Assembly (NCBI GenBank): GCA_000336895.1
Contig: AOLX01000017.1
Coordinates: 1-64,000 of the forward strand
Origin: Haloarcula argentinensis DSM 12282
Lineage (GTDB): Archaea > Halobacteriota > Halobacteria > Halobacteriales > Haloarculaceae
Direction: 5' to 3'
Length of the DNA stretch: 64,000 nucleotides
In this document: one piece after another, positions 34,473 through 41,840 of the stretch
How the letters are laid out: each line of letters starts with the position of its first letter
Position numbering within the stretch: position 1 is the stretch's first letter
Translations under genes and position numbers: made by a program
Notes under the pieces: generated by a model
Seen by the model: the letters and a program-made list of their open reading frames with translations, nothing else
The model's database searches: none
Told to the model about the DNA's origin: nothing

Positions 34473-35120
34473 CTACTCCGCGACAATGCTGTCGAGCAGT
34501 TTCGTCTGGGCGGCGGCGAGGTGTTCCGCGAACGTCGAGACGGAGATGTCCAGCTCCGACGCCACGTCGCCGGCGTTGGCCCCTTTCGGATACTGGAAGT
34601 ACCCCATTTCGACGGCGGTTTCGAGCACCTCCTGCTGCCGGTCGGTGAGTTTACTTCGATCGACGAGAATCGAGTCCACCGGATCAACGTCGCCGTTTCG
34701 CCGCATCGACCGGAGCGAGACGCCGTCGTACAGTTCCTTCAGCCGTGTCACGATAGCGCGCACCCGGTCGACATCGGGAGCGTGGAAGGTCAGGTGGAGC
34801 TGTCCGCCCTCGGCGCGGATATCCGCGACCGGACAGTCGTATGTTTCGACCGCCTCGCAGACGCACTCAGTTCGCGACCGAGAGAACTGGTAGCGGGCCC
34901 CGCTGCCCGTCGCGAACACCTTGTCCATGTCCTCCCGGGCCTCGATTGCCCCCTCGTCAGTGCCCGTCGCGGTGAACTCTTCGATGACCTGCCCGTCTGC
35001 GTCCGGGCTGCTTCGGGCGACATCGGTCACGGCCGCGCCCGCCTCGTCCGAGACGCTCGCCACCGGACACGCTCCAGGGGTGTCGACCGACAGCTCCACT
35101 CTAATTCCGGAGTCGCTCAT
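34473..35120 (-). CDS. Bat-type HTH regulator with cysteine-rich N-terminus (NarO-like)
   Basis: This 215-residue protein has an N-terminal sensory region and a C-terminal HTH_10 (Bat-type) domain at about 155-212 (LTDRQQEVLETAVEMGYFQY and DVASELDISVSTFAEHLAAA). Cys18, Cys86, Cys88 and Cys96 (PGACPV, TECVCEAVETYDCPV) could bind an iron-sulfur cluster, as proposed for the oxygen-responsive regulators NarO and DmsR in other haloarchaea. It sits convergent to the NnrS-like operon and upstream of the radical SAM gene. Likely role: anaerobic or redox control; direct targets are inferred. Confidence 0.8.
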   Translation of the reverse strand: MSDSGIRVELSVDTPGACPVASVSDEAGAAVTDVARSSPDADGQVIEEFTATGTDEGAIEAREDMDKVFATGSGARYQFSRSRTECVCEAVETYDCPVADIRAEGGQLHLTFHAPDVDRVRAIVTRLKELYDGVSLRSMRRNGDVDPVDSILVDRSKLTDRQQEVLETAVEMGYFQYPKGANAGDVASELDISVSTFAEHLAAAQTKLLDSIVAE

Positions 35121-35185
35121 ATGAGATACTGTGACACCACATTACAAAACGGGCGAGGCGCGTTCCCACGGAGTGAAAAACCCCC

Positions 35186-36259
35186 TCAATCTGCCGGGTG
35201 CTGGTCGGGAACCGACCCCTCGAACCCATCCGGCTGGTAGTCACAGAGAGGGTCCGCCGCCAGCGGGTACCCTGTCGTCGCATACGCTCGCGACCGGCTG
35301 CCGCCACAGACTGTTCGGTATCGACAGGCCCCGCATTTGCCCGTCAGCGCGTCGTCGTCCCTGAGTTGCTGGAACAGCGACGACTCCCGATAGATGTCCA
35401 CGACGCTTTCCTCGCGGACATTGCCCGCCGATTTCGGCAAGAATCCGGAGGGGAACACCTCGCCGGTGTGACTCACGAAGGCGAACCCTTTGCCAGCGCG
35501 AATACCCATCCGGCGTTTGAGCCCGCTGGCCCCCTCGTCCTGCTTCTGCATCGCGACACGCCGGTAATGGGGCGCTTCGGTCGTCTTGAGGCCGAACGAT
35601 GCCTCCTCGCTAACCTCGTGGAGCCACGATAGCACGCGCTCCGCTCGCTCGGGATCAATCGGTGTCAGCACTCGCCCGCGGCCGACCGGAACGAGGAAGA
35701 ATACCGACCACAGCACCGCGTCGAGGTCCGCAACGAGGTCCCGGATAGCCGGCAGTTGCTCAACCGTCTCAGCACAGACGGTGGTGTTGATCTGCAATGG
35801 GATATCGAGGTCACGAGCCGCCTCGGCGGCCTCCATCGTCGCCTCAAAGCTCCCGGACTCTCCCCGGAAGGTATCATGAGACTCGCTATCGCCGCCGTCG
35901 ATGGACAGGGCCAGCCGCCGGAGTCCGGCGTCGTCGAGTTCGACCAGCCGGTCTCGCGTGATGGAGTTCGTCCCGCTGGGCGTCAGCGTCATCCGAAGCC
36001 CCTGCTCGGTCCCGTAGTCGACGAGTTCCGGGAGATCCTCGCGAGCGAGTGGGTCCCCGCCCGAGAGGACGACTAGCTGGCCGTCGCCAAACTCGCGGGC
36101 CTCGTCTAACAGCGCCTTCCCCTCCGCCGTCGATAGCTCGTCGGGATGCCGGCGGGGTTGGGCATCGGCCCGGCAGTGTTTGCACGCCAGTTCACAGGCC
36201 TGGGTCACCTCCCAGATCAGCACTAGGGGCTGCTCGTCGAGGTCGAGTTTCCCGCGCAT
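35186..36259 (-). CDS. Radical SAM/SPASM maturase adjacent to a RiPP precursor
   Basis: This 357-residue protein has the radical SAM motif CELACKHC (Cys22, Cys26, Cys29), the SAM-binding GGDP segment (VVLSGGDPLARED), and a C-terminal SPASM region with CGACRYRTVCGGSRSRAY and further cysteines for auxiliary Fe-S clusters. This is the TIGR04053-like group that includes peptide maturases and heme-modifying relatives. The start codon follows the stop of the upstream CGCGG protein with no spacing, so it is translationally coupled. It probably crosslinks or modifies that peptide. A heme biosynthesis role is the main alternative. Confidence 0.85.
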   Translation of the reverse strand: MRGKLDLDEQPLVLIWEVTQACELACKHCRADAQPRRHPDELSTAEGKALLDEAREFGDGQLVVLSGGDPLAREDLPELVDYGTEQGLRMTLTPSGTNSITRDRLVELDDAGLRRLALSIDGGDSESHDTFRGESGSFEATMEAAEAARDLDIPLQINTTVCAETVEQLPAIRDLVADLDAVLWSVFFLVPVGRGRVLTPIDPERAERVLSWLHEVSEEASFGLKTTEAPHYRRVAMQKQDEGASGLKRRMGIRAGKGFAFVSHTGEVFPSGFLPKSAGNVREESVVDIYRESSLFQQLRDDDALTGKCGACRYRTVCGGSRSRAYATTGYPLAADPLCDYQPDGFEGSVPDQHPAD

Positions 36260-36565
36260 CTATGCCTCCCGGTGGACACGGGTGACGTGGCCCCCACAGC
36301 CACACTGCTGGACGTACTCCATTGAAATGGTCTCGCCGAAGGCGTCCGCCAGCGCGTCGAACAGGTAGGTGTCCGGGTGGCCGTGGTCGGCGTGGCTCAC
36401 CAGATTGACGTGGTTCCCGGCCGTCGTCATCTCGACGGCGTCGATGGCCTGTTCGACGACCACGTCGGGGTCCTCGGCGTGCGCGGGCGTCTCCAAGTTC
36501 GCCGACCAGGAGTTGTCGTGAACCTCGGTTGTAACCGGCGGCAGGTCCTCGTGGGAATGGCTCAT
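36260..36565 (-). CDS. Putative rSAM-modified RiPP precursor with CGCGG motif
   Basis: The start ATG 36565 gives a 101-residue soluble protein, MSHSHEDLPPVTTEVHDNSW at the front. It is rich in His and acidic residues, and its C-terminus reads QQCGCGGHVTRVHREA, with Cys88 and Cys90. These are the only cysteines. A family of haloarchaeal putative radical-SAM-modified peptides with a CGCGG motif exists, as I recall. The gene is immediately followed (zero gap) by the radical SAM/SPASM enzyme. The CGCGGH segment is the probable core, and the rest a leader domain. A palindromic promoter site lies 37-52 bases upstream. Confidence 0.78.
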   Translation of the reverse strand: MSHSHEDLPPVTTEVHDNSWSANLETPAHAEDPDVVVEQAIDAVEMTTAGNHVNLVSHADHGHPDTYLFDALADAFGETISMEYVQQCGCGGHVTRVHREA

Positions 36566-36601
36566 GTGTACAGGTTGACGGCGGGCGTCCCTCGGTCCTA
36601 T

Positions 36602-36617
36602 CCCGAAGATGTTCGGG
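36602..36617. promoter_or_regulatory. Palindromic site in the RiPP operon promoter
   Basis: CCCGAA-GATG-TTCGGG is a perfect six-base inverted repeat with four-base spacer. On the minus strand a TATA-like TGTATAAT (about 36620-36627) lies just upstream of it, so the site falls between the TATA box and the expected transcript start near 36597. That position suits a repressor, or overlapping regulation. It shares CGAA-N4-TTCG with the other sites in this region. Confidence 0.65.
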
Positions 36618-36678
36618 TGATTATACACAACGGATTGCGGAGAGGAATTCGTCCGAACAGCCCCAATCACACGTACCG

Positions 36679-37092
36679 CTACGTCACCTGTTCGACGAGC
36701 CAGTCGAACTGCTTGTTCAGTTCCTTCTTGCGCTGTCGCGAGATCACGGTCGAATCGATCATCTCGCCGAGCACCGGGAGATCGAGTGCGTTGTATTCCG
36801 TCGTCGCCGTGACTTCGGTTCCGCCATCGACGGCCTCGACCGTGTACTCTGTCATCATCGACTCGAAGATGCCCTGACGCTGCTCGTACCGCAGCACTGC
36901 ATCGGTCTCGACGATTTCGAGGTCCAGTTCGATCTCGAACAGTCCGACGCGGTTCGTGATACCGAGGTCGTCCCCGTTGAGCGTCACCTCGTCGAACCCT
37001 GCCGCGCGCATGAACGGTGCCACGTCCGTTATCAGGGCGGTGACCATCTCCGGGTCAGCCGGGACCATCCGAGTCAGCGAGACGCGTTCCAT
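36679..37092 (-). CDS. SRPBCC family protein (polyketide cyclase/START-like)
   Basis: The ATG at 37092 gives 137 residues, MERVSLTRMVPADPEMVTAL. It has the SRPBCC alpha/beta grip pattern: early strand and helix, then strands containing YEQRQGIFESMMTEYTVEAV and GGTEVTATTEYNALDLPVLG, and a long C-terminal helix (STVISRQRKKELNKQFDWLV). Such proteins bind hydrophobic ligands. It stands between the RiPP operon and the Bat-type regulator, with a degenerate palindromic site in its upstream region. Function is unknown. Confidence 0.8.
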   Translation of the reverse strand: MERVSLTRMVPADPEMVTALITDVAPFMRAAGFDEVTLNGDDLGITNRVGLFEIELDLEIVETDAVLRYEQRQGIFESMMTEYTVEAVDGGTEVTATTEYNALDLPVLGEMIDSTVISRQRKKELNKQFDWLVEQVT

Positions 37093-37134
37093 ACCGGACG
37101 GCCAGCGGCCGGCGGAATAAGCGTTCGCCATACC

Positions 37135-37146
37135 CGGAGATGTTCG
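37135..37146. promoter_or_regulatory. Degenerate palindrome upstream of the SRPBCC gene
   Basis: CGGAGATGTTCG differs at one base from CGAA-N4-TTCG and shares the GATG spacer with the RiPP promoter site. It lies 43-54 bases before the SRPBCC start on the minus strand. It is included because of its position, but the match is imperfect. Confidence 0.4.
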
Positions 37147-37229
37147 GCTTTCTGGTTTTGTCCGGCCTGATTTCGTGTTGACAGCGCGGGGCACTACCCC
37201 CCAAGTTTCTTATTCCCATCGCGGCTGTA

Positions 37230-37241
37230 CGAACATGTTCG
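37230..37241. promoter_or_regulatory. CGAA-N4-TTCG site 1 of the Bat-type regulator promoter
   Basis: CGAACATGTTCG is a full 12-base palindrome 45-56 bases before the ATG at 37286. A TATA-like TTCTTATTC at 37207-37215 lies upstream of it, so the site covers the likely transcript start region. Autoregulation by the encoded protein, or control by the NarO-like protein, is plausible. Confidence 0.6.
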
Positions 37242-37264
37242 GGATTACGGCCGCAGAGGTCGGA

Positions 37265-37276
37265 CGAATATATTCG
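37265..37276. promoter_or_regulatory. CGAA-N4-TTCG site 2 of the Bat-type regulator promoter
   Basis: CGAATATATTCG is a second full 12-base palindrome, centred 35 bases from site 1 and 10-21 bases before the start codon. Two sites spaced about 3.3 helical turns apart suggest cooperative binding. Confidence 0.6.
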
Positions 37277-37285
37277 GATACACCA

Positions 37286-37921
37286 ATGCCACACGCTGAA
37301 CTCACGCTCACGATTCCGGATGAAATCTGGATCGGCGACATCTCGCGAGCGTACGACGACGCGACGTTTCGCATCCTGTCTGCGCTCCCAGGCGAGGACT
37401 CCGGTGTCGGGTTAGCGGAGATCACATCGGACGACCTCCCAGCGGTTCTCCGTGATATCGAAAATCGCGAGTCGGTCACGACTCTTGAGATACTCTCTCA
37501 CCGGGACGACAGCGCGCTGGTACAGTTCGAGACCTCGATGCCGCTCCTGCTCTTCCCGGTCCAGGGCTCTGGCGTCCCGCTTGAAATGCCGTTTACGCTG
37601 TCCGACGGCGAGGCCGTCTGGGAGATATCGGCACCACAGGAGCGGCTCTCCGAACTCGGCGAGCAACTGGAGGAGTTCGGTATCGCCTTCAGCGTCGATC
37701 GCATCCAGCAACACCTCGAAACCGAGCAGGTACTCACCGAGAGCCAACTGGAACTGGTACAGGAGGCCATCGACGCGGGTTACTACGACACACCGCGGGA
37801 ATGCTCGCTGACAGAACTGGCGGACCGCGTCGGTATCGCGAAGTCAACCTGCAGCGAGACGCTCCACCGTGCGGAGGAGCAGATCCTGAAACAGTTCGTC
37901 TCGGACCACCCGGCGCGGTGA
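37286..37921 (+). CDS. Bat-type HTH transcriptional regulator
   Basis: The ATG at 37286 gives MPHAELTLTIPDEIWIGDIS and 211 residues. An N-terminal sensor-like domain (about 1-150) contains beta-rich segments but few cysteines. The C-terminal HTH_10 domain is clear (about 155-208): LTESQLELVQEAIDAGYYDT and LADRVGIAKSTCSETLHRAE. Unlike the regulator at 34473 it has no cysteine cluster. Two palindromes in its own promoter and one in the adjacent RiPP promoter make it the leading candidate for their regulator. Confidence 0.85.
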   Translation: MPHAELTLTIPDEIWIGDISRAYDDATFRILSALPGEDSGVGLAEITSDDLPAVLRDIENRESVTTLEILSHRDDSALVQFETSMPLLLFPVQGSGVPLEMPFTLSDGEAVWEISAPQERLSELGEQLEEFGIAFSVDRIQQHLETEQVLTESQLELVQEAIDAGYYDTPRECSLTELADRVGIAKSTCSETLHRAEEQILKQFVSDHPAR

Positions 37922-37968
37922 CGGGAAGTCGAAGCGCGTAATACGCGCCTCTGTGAGAGGTACGACAT

Positions 37969-38532
37969 ATGAGTTCCGACGCGGTCGACGAGACGCACGA
38001 AAACGCCCGACAGGAGGTCATCGCAGTGGACGCCGACGACAACGAGGAGGGGCTGGTCAATCGGCTCGATGCTCACACTGGCGATGGGGTTCGCCACCGC
38101 GCGTTCACTGCCCTGCTGTTCGATGAGGACGGCCGGATCCTGCTCGCCCAGCGCGCAGCGAACAAACGCCTCTGGGATACACACTGGGACGGGACTGTCG
38201 CCTCCCACCCCGTCGAAGGCCAGACACAGGTCGAGGCCACCGAGGAACGGCTCGAAGAGGAACTGGGCATCGACCCCTCGCAGTACCAGAACCTCCGCGT
38301 GACCGACCGGTTCGAGTACAAGCGCTACTACGAGAACGCCGGCCTCGAATGGGAAGTCTGTGCGGTCCTCCAGGCCACGCTCCACGACACCTCGCTGGAA
38401 CCGAACCCAGAGGAAGTCGACGGCGTCATGTGGGTCCCCTACGAGCGACTCCGCGAACACCCCGAGTACTACCGCCAGCTCCGCCTCTGTCCCTGGTTCG
38501 AGATCGCGATGCGCCGGGACGAGGAACGCTAA
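37969..38532 (+). CDS. idi: Isopentenyl-diphosphate delta-isomerase, type I (Cys replaced)
   Basis: This 187-residue cytosolic Nudix protein has the type I IDI pattern: GVRHRAFTALLFDEDGRILL, QRAANKRLWDTHWDGTVASH, and EATEERLEEELGID as the Nudix-like box. It interconverts IPP and DMAPP for isoprenoid lipids and carotenoids. In bacterial enzymes a catalytic Cys lies in the NSVCGHP motif; here the aligned segment is GTVASHP, with Ala78 in that place. The Glu-containing region EWEVCAVLQ is kept. This may be a haloarchaeal variant or a Nudix protein of other function. Confidence 0.8.
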   Translation: MSSDAVDETHENARQEVIAVDADDNEEGLVNRLDAHTGDGVRHRAFTALLFDEDGRILLAQRAANKRLWDTHWDGTVASHPVEGQTQVEATEERLEEELGIDPSQYQNLRVTDRFEYKRYYENAGLEWEVCAVLQATLHDTSLEPNPEEVDGVMWVPYERLREHPEYYRQLRLCPWFEIAMRRDEER

Positions 38533-38624
38533 CGCCGACAGTCACTATCCCACTCGGCGGCAGGCATCGCAGTGACACCGCCCCCGACCCGTTTCCTTTT
38601 CGGCCCCGCCGCCTAACCCCGGGT

Positions 38625-39323
38625 ATGGACGTTCCGCTGTACGACTCCCTCGACGGCCAGGTCGTGCTCGTCACCGGCGCTACGCGGGGCATCGGGAAGG
38701 AAATCGCCGACGGGCTGGTCGACCTCGACGCGACGGTGTACGCCGGCGCTCGCGATACCGGCGACATCGAGGCCACGGACCGACACGCTATCGAACTCGA
38801 CGTGACCGACGACGACGGGATGGTCGCCGCGGTCGACCGCATCGAGCGCGAGCAAGGCCGGCTCGACGTGCTGGTCAACAACGCCGGCGTGATGGACTCC
38901 CGAGAGCCGCTCGATGAGATGCCGACCGACGTCATCGACCACACCCTCGACACGAACCTCCGGGGAGCGGTCCTCATGACGAAGTACGCCCTCCCGTTGT
39001 TGCTGGCCGAGGAGGGCGGCCGCGTCGTCACCATGTCTTCCGGGCTGGGGGCCATCACCGAGAGCCAGTCGGGCGGTACGCCGGCCTACCGCATCTCGAA
39101 GACCGGCGTCAACGGGCTGACGAAGTACCTCGACGGCGAGTACGCGGCCGACGGCCTCGTCGCCAACTCGGTGTGTCCAGGCTACGTCCAGACAGACATG
39201 ACGGAGGGGAGCGCCCCCCGGACGCCCGAGGAGGGGGCCGAGACGCCGGTGTGGCTCGCTCGCTTCCGACCCGACGCGCCGAGCGGGCGATTCTGGCGAG
39301 ACAAGGCCGAAATCGAGTGGTAG
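38625..39323 (+). CDS. Short-chain dehydrogenase/reductase
   Basis: The ATG at 38625 gives MDVPLYDSLDGQVVLVTGAT and 232 residues of classical SDR fold. The NAD(P)-binding motif TGATRGIG, NNAGVMD, and the active-site YRISKTG are all visible, with Ser in the upstream MSSGLG segment. The substrate is unknown. It is convergent with the histidine kinase on the other strand; the stop codons are about 10 bases apart. Confidence 0.9.
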   Translation: MDVPLYDSLDGQVVLVTGATRGIGKEIADGLVDLDATVYAGARDTGDIEATDRHAIELDVTDDDGMVAAVDRIEREQGRLDVLVNNAGVMDSREPLDEMPTDVIDHTLDTNLRGAVLMTKYALPLLLAEEGGRVVTMSSGLGAITESQSGGTPAYRISKTGVNGLTKYLDGEYAADGLVANSVCPGYVQTDMTEGSAPRTPEEGAETPVWLARFRPDAPSGRFWRDKAEIEW

Positions 39324-39332
39324 CTACCGGGA

Positions 39333-41072
39333 TCAATCAGCGTTCTCGCTGTGGACCACCGCTGGCTCGTCCGTCGCGTGGGCTGGCTCAGCCGCCGGCA
39401 GTTGCAACTCCACAGTCGTTCCCGGCTCGTCCGTATCGGGGAACGACATTCGGCCGCCGAGGTTTCGGACGATCCAGTTGACGAGCCAGAGCCCGACGCC
39501 GGAGCCGTGTTTGAGCGGCGTTTCAGTCCCCGAGCGGATGACCTCGCGCTCGTGGTCGGTGATACCGGGACCGTTGTCGTGAACGGCCACACGGACGCCG
39601 GGCGTTCCGTCGGTCCGTGTCGCCGTAATCTCGACCACAACTGGCCTCTCGTCGGTCGCTTGATGTTCGACAGCGTTCTCGACCAGCTCCTCCAGCGCGA
39701 TGAGGACCGACGGACCACCCCGGATCCAGATCTCGTCCTCACAGGTGAGCGTGATCGCCACGTCAGGGCGGCGATACCGAGCATCGCTCACGACCGATTC
39801 TAGCAGTTGCTGAAGCGCTGTCGGGCTGTGCTGCTCGGTCTCCAGGGCCTCGGTGACTCGGCCGATCTTGTTACTGCGGTCGACGATTTCGTCGACTGTA
39901 CTGATAATGCGGTCGAGTCGCTCGCGTTCGTCGGCGTCGGCCGTGTCCCGGAGCAGGTCCGCGTTCCCTTTGACGACGTTCATCTCGTTCCGGATATCGT
40001 GACGGAGCAAGCGGTTGAGCACGTCCAGTCGCTGTTCACGCTGTCGACGGTCCGTGATATCCCGGAGGCTGATGAGATGGCCCGAGACGACGCCGTACGC
40101 GCGGTACAGCGGTATCACGCGCACGTCGTAGTACCGGACGCCGCCGCCACGTTCGAGGGCCATCTCAGTCTGCGTTCGTTCACCGGGGCCGGGAACCGTC
40201 TCCGCGAGTGTCGGAGACGTCTGCGGGAGCGAGCGGCCCAAAACCGCGTTCTGGTCGCCGTCAAACAGCGCCGTTGCGGTCGCGTTGATATCGACGATTC
40301 GGCGCTCATCGTCGACGATGATGACCATATCGTCCATTTCGGTGAAGATAGCTTCCCGGCCCAGTTCCCGGGTCACCGGTGCCACGTCGAGCAGTTGCCC
40401 GCGGAGGATGGCGACTGAGAGGACGGCCCCCGACGCGACGTACCCGAGACTCGTCGGGTTGAACGGAGTCGGTACCGCACCGAGCACGAACAGCGTCTGG
40501 ACGACCGTCGGGACGGCGATGGCGAGCAACAATGCGACCCCCTGGCCCTGAAACACCTGGTTCGACCGGAACAGCATCCGCAACAGGAGGACACCGCCGG
40601 CGAGAATTAACAGCAGTATGTAGGACATGTGCCCCCAGTACATGACTTCGTATGCGGGAGCGAGGGCTACCGACGATGCAGAGACGGATTGTGTGCCGTG
40701 GCCGGACCAGATGAGTTCGTGGGCGTGATTCGACCACACGAGCGTGACAAACACCGCCGGTTCGACGAGCAATAGCGCTGTTCGGCGCTCCGTGAGCCAG
40801 TGGGGGTGTCCCGTGTACTCGATAATCGTTACGAGCCACGCGACAGGGATGATTACTGAGAGCGTCAGCTGTGCCTGAACGAGTCGCTCCATGGTAGACA
40901 ACCCCGGCACAGCGAGCTCGATACCGTACGCCACGGCCCAGAGGCTCGCCGCGACAACGAACACTGCCAGCGGTCCCGCGCCCGGCCTGTCCCGGTGGAG
41001 CCACACCAGAAAAGCGACGCCCATACCGACGACACCCGACAATAAAACGACAGTAAGTGGCGACAGGACCAT
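39333..41072 (-). CDS. Membrane histidine kinase with 7-helix sensor and PAS domain
   Basis: This 579-residue protein has an N-terminal membrane domain of seven helices (about 1-215). A PAS-like domain follows (about 225-340, with DDMVIIVDDERRIVDINATA). Then come the HisKA phosphoacceptor LNRLLRHDIRNEMNVVKGNA near 345-365, and an HATPase_c domain with ENAVEHQ, DNGPGI and GSGVGLWLVNWIV near 475-550. Such kinases are common in haloarchaea. No response regulator is adjacent, so the partner is unknown. Confidence 0.92.
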   Translation of the reverse strand: MVLSPLTVVLLSGVVGMGVAFLVWLHRDRPGAGPLAVFVVAASLWAVAYGIELAVPGLSTMERLVQAQLTLSVIIPVAWLVTIIEYTGHPHWLTERRTALLLVEPAVFVTLVWSNHAHELIWSGHGTQSVSASSVALAPAYEVMYWGHMSYILLLILAGGVLLLRMLFRSNQVFQGQGVALLLAIAVPTVVQTLFVLGAVPTPFNPTSLGYVASGAVLSVAILRGQLLDVAPVTRELGREAIFTEMDDMVIIVDDERRIVDINATATALFDGDQNAVLGRSLPQTSPTLAETVPGPGERTQTEMALERGGGVRYYDVRVIPLYRAYGVVSGHLISLRDITDRRQREQRLDVLNRLLRHDIRNEMNVVKGNADLLRDTADADERERLDRIISTVDEIVDRSNKIGRVTEALETEQHSPTALQQLLESVVSDARYRRPDVAITLTCEDEIWIRGGPSVLIALEELVENAVEHQATDERPVVVEITATRTDGTPGVRVAVHDNGPGITDHEREVIRSGTETPLKHGSGVGLWLVNWIVRNLGGRMSFPDTDEPGTTVELQLPAAEPAHATDEPAVVHSENAD

Positions 41073-41114
41073 TCAGTAGCGTAGTAATGGCGTCCCTGAT
41101 ATAACTATTCTCGG

Positions 41115-41435
41115 TCACTTCGACTGCGAACGAACCGCAGACCACACGGCGAAGGCACCAAGTACGAACGCCGGAACGAGTGGGAGCGTGAGATAGGCGT
41201 CCCGGAGCGTGAGCCCGAAGCTACTGATAACGCTCTGGGCGGACGGCAAGAGCAAAATCGCGCCAGGAACGAAGAGGAACGCCACGCCGATCATTCCAAC
41301 CAGAATCCAGCCGCTCGTTCCGAACTCGGGACCGTCGGCAGCTTCCGTGCCTGTCTCGCTGTCCGTACGAGGGGAGTCTGCGGACTGGGGCTCCGTGTCA
41401 GGACGGTGGACGTAGCCGGACTCGTCATCAGCCAT
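41115..41435 (-). CDS. Two-helix membrane protein with acidic N-terminus
   Basis: The ATG at 41435 gives MADDESGYVHRPDTEPQSAD and 106 residues. An acidic disordered N-terminus (about 1-40) is followed by two membrane helices (about 43-66 and 76-98). A GTG two codons upstream is an alternative start. It lies 42 bases upstream of the kinase gene on the same strand and may be co-transcribed with it. No function is visible. Confidence 0.65.
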   Translation of the reverse strand: MADDESGYVHRPDTEPQSADSPRTDSETGTEAADGPEFGTSGWILVGMIGVAFLFVPGAILLLPSAQSVISSFGLTLRDAYLTLPLVPAFVLGAFAVWSAVRSQSK

Positions 41436-41563
41436 CGACACGCCCCCCGTCGCGCCCGCTCGGACGGTGCGTCACGATGGGACGACCTTCAGTAATACCG
41501 ACGGAACAACGTGGCTGCATATCTCGGAGTCAGGCAAGCGAGCGCAAAACGCTAACGGTCCCG

Positions 41564-41728
41564 CTACTGCGACAGACTAGGGGCTTCCTGGGTTGAGATG
41601 TCACGCAGACTCATCCGATGGCCGCTGTCGGAAGCGTGTGCGTCCCGCTGTCCCTCTGCGACTGACGAGTCTTCGTACAGTCCCTCAAACGCACACTCAT
41701 GGCAGACGACGTGGTATCTCCCATCCAT
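41564..41728 (-). CDS. Small zinc-finger-like protein (54 residues)
   Basis: The ATG at 41728 opens MDGRYHVVCHECAFEGLYED followed by HASDSGHRMSLRDIS, ending at TAG 41564-41566. The CHEC pair and the later histidines (HASDSGH) make a plausible C2H2-type zinc site. This pattern is typical of tiny haloarchaeal zinc-finger proteins. An AT-rich promoter with TATTAAAATA-like bases lies upstream on the minus strand (about 41748-41757), close enough for a leaderless transcript. It is too short for a 60-residue cutoff. Function is unknown, but small zinc proteins of this type affect swarming, biofilm or stress responses in Haloferax. Confidence 0.7.
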   Translation of the reverse strand: MDGRYHVVCHECAFEGLYEDSSVAEGQRDAHASDSGHRMSLRDISTQEAPSLSQ

Positions 41729-41840
41729 ACATTTTTGTTCTTCTTGCTATATTTTAATACTGTCGATTTCAGATATTATACAGGTTGCGGTTACGCAAAC
41801 CGTCATCAGGGTATTTATCCACTGCAACCGATGGAATAGT

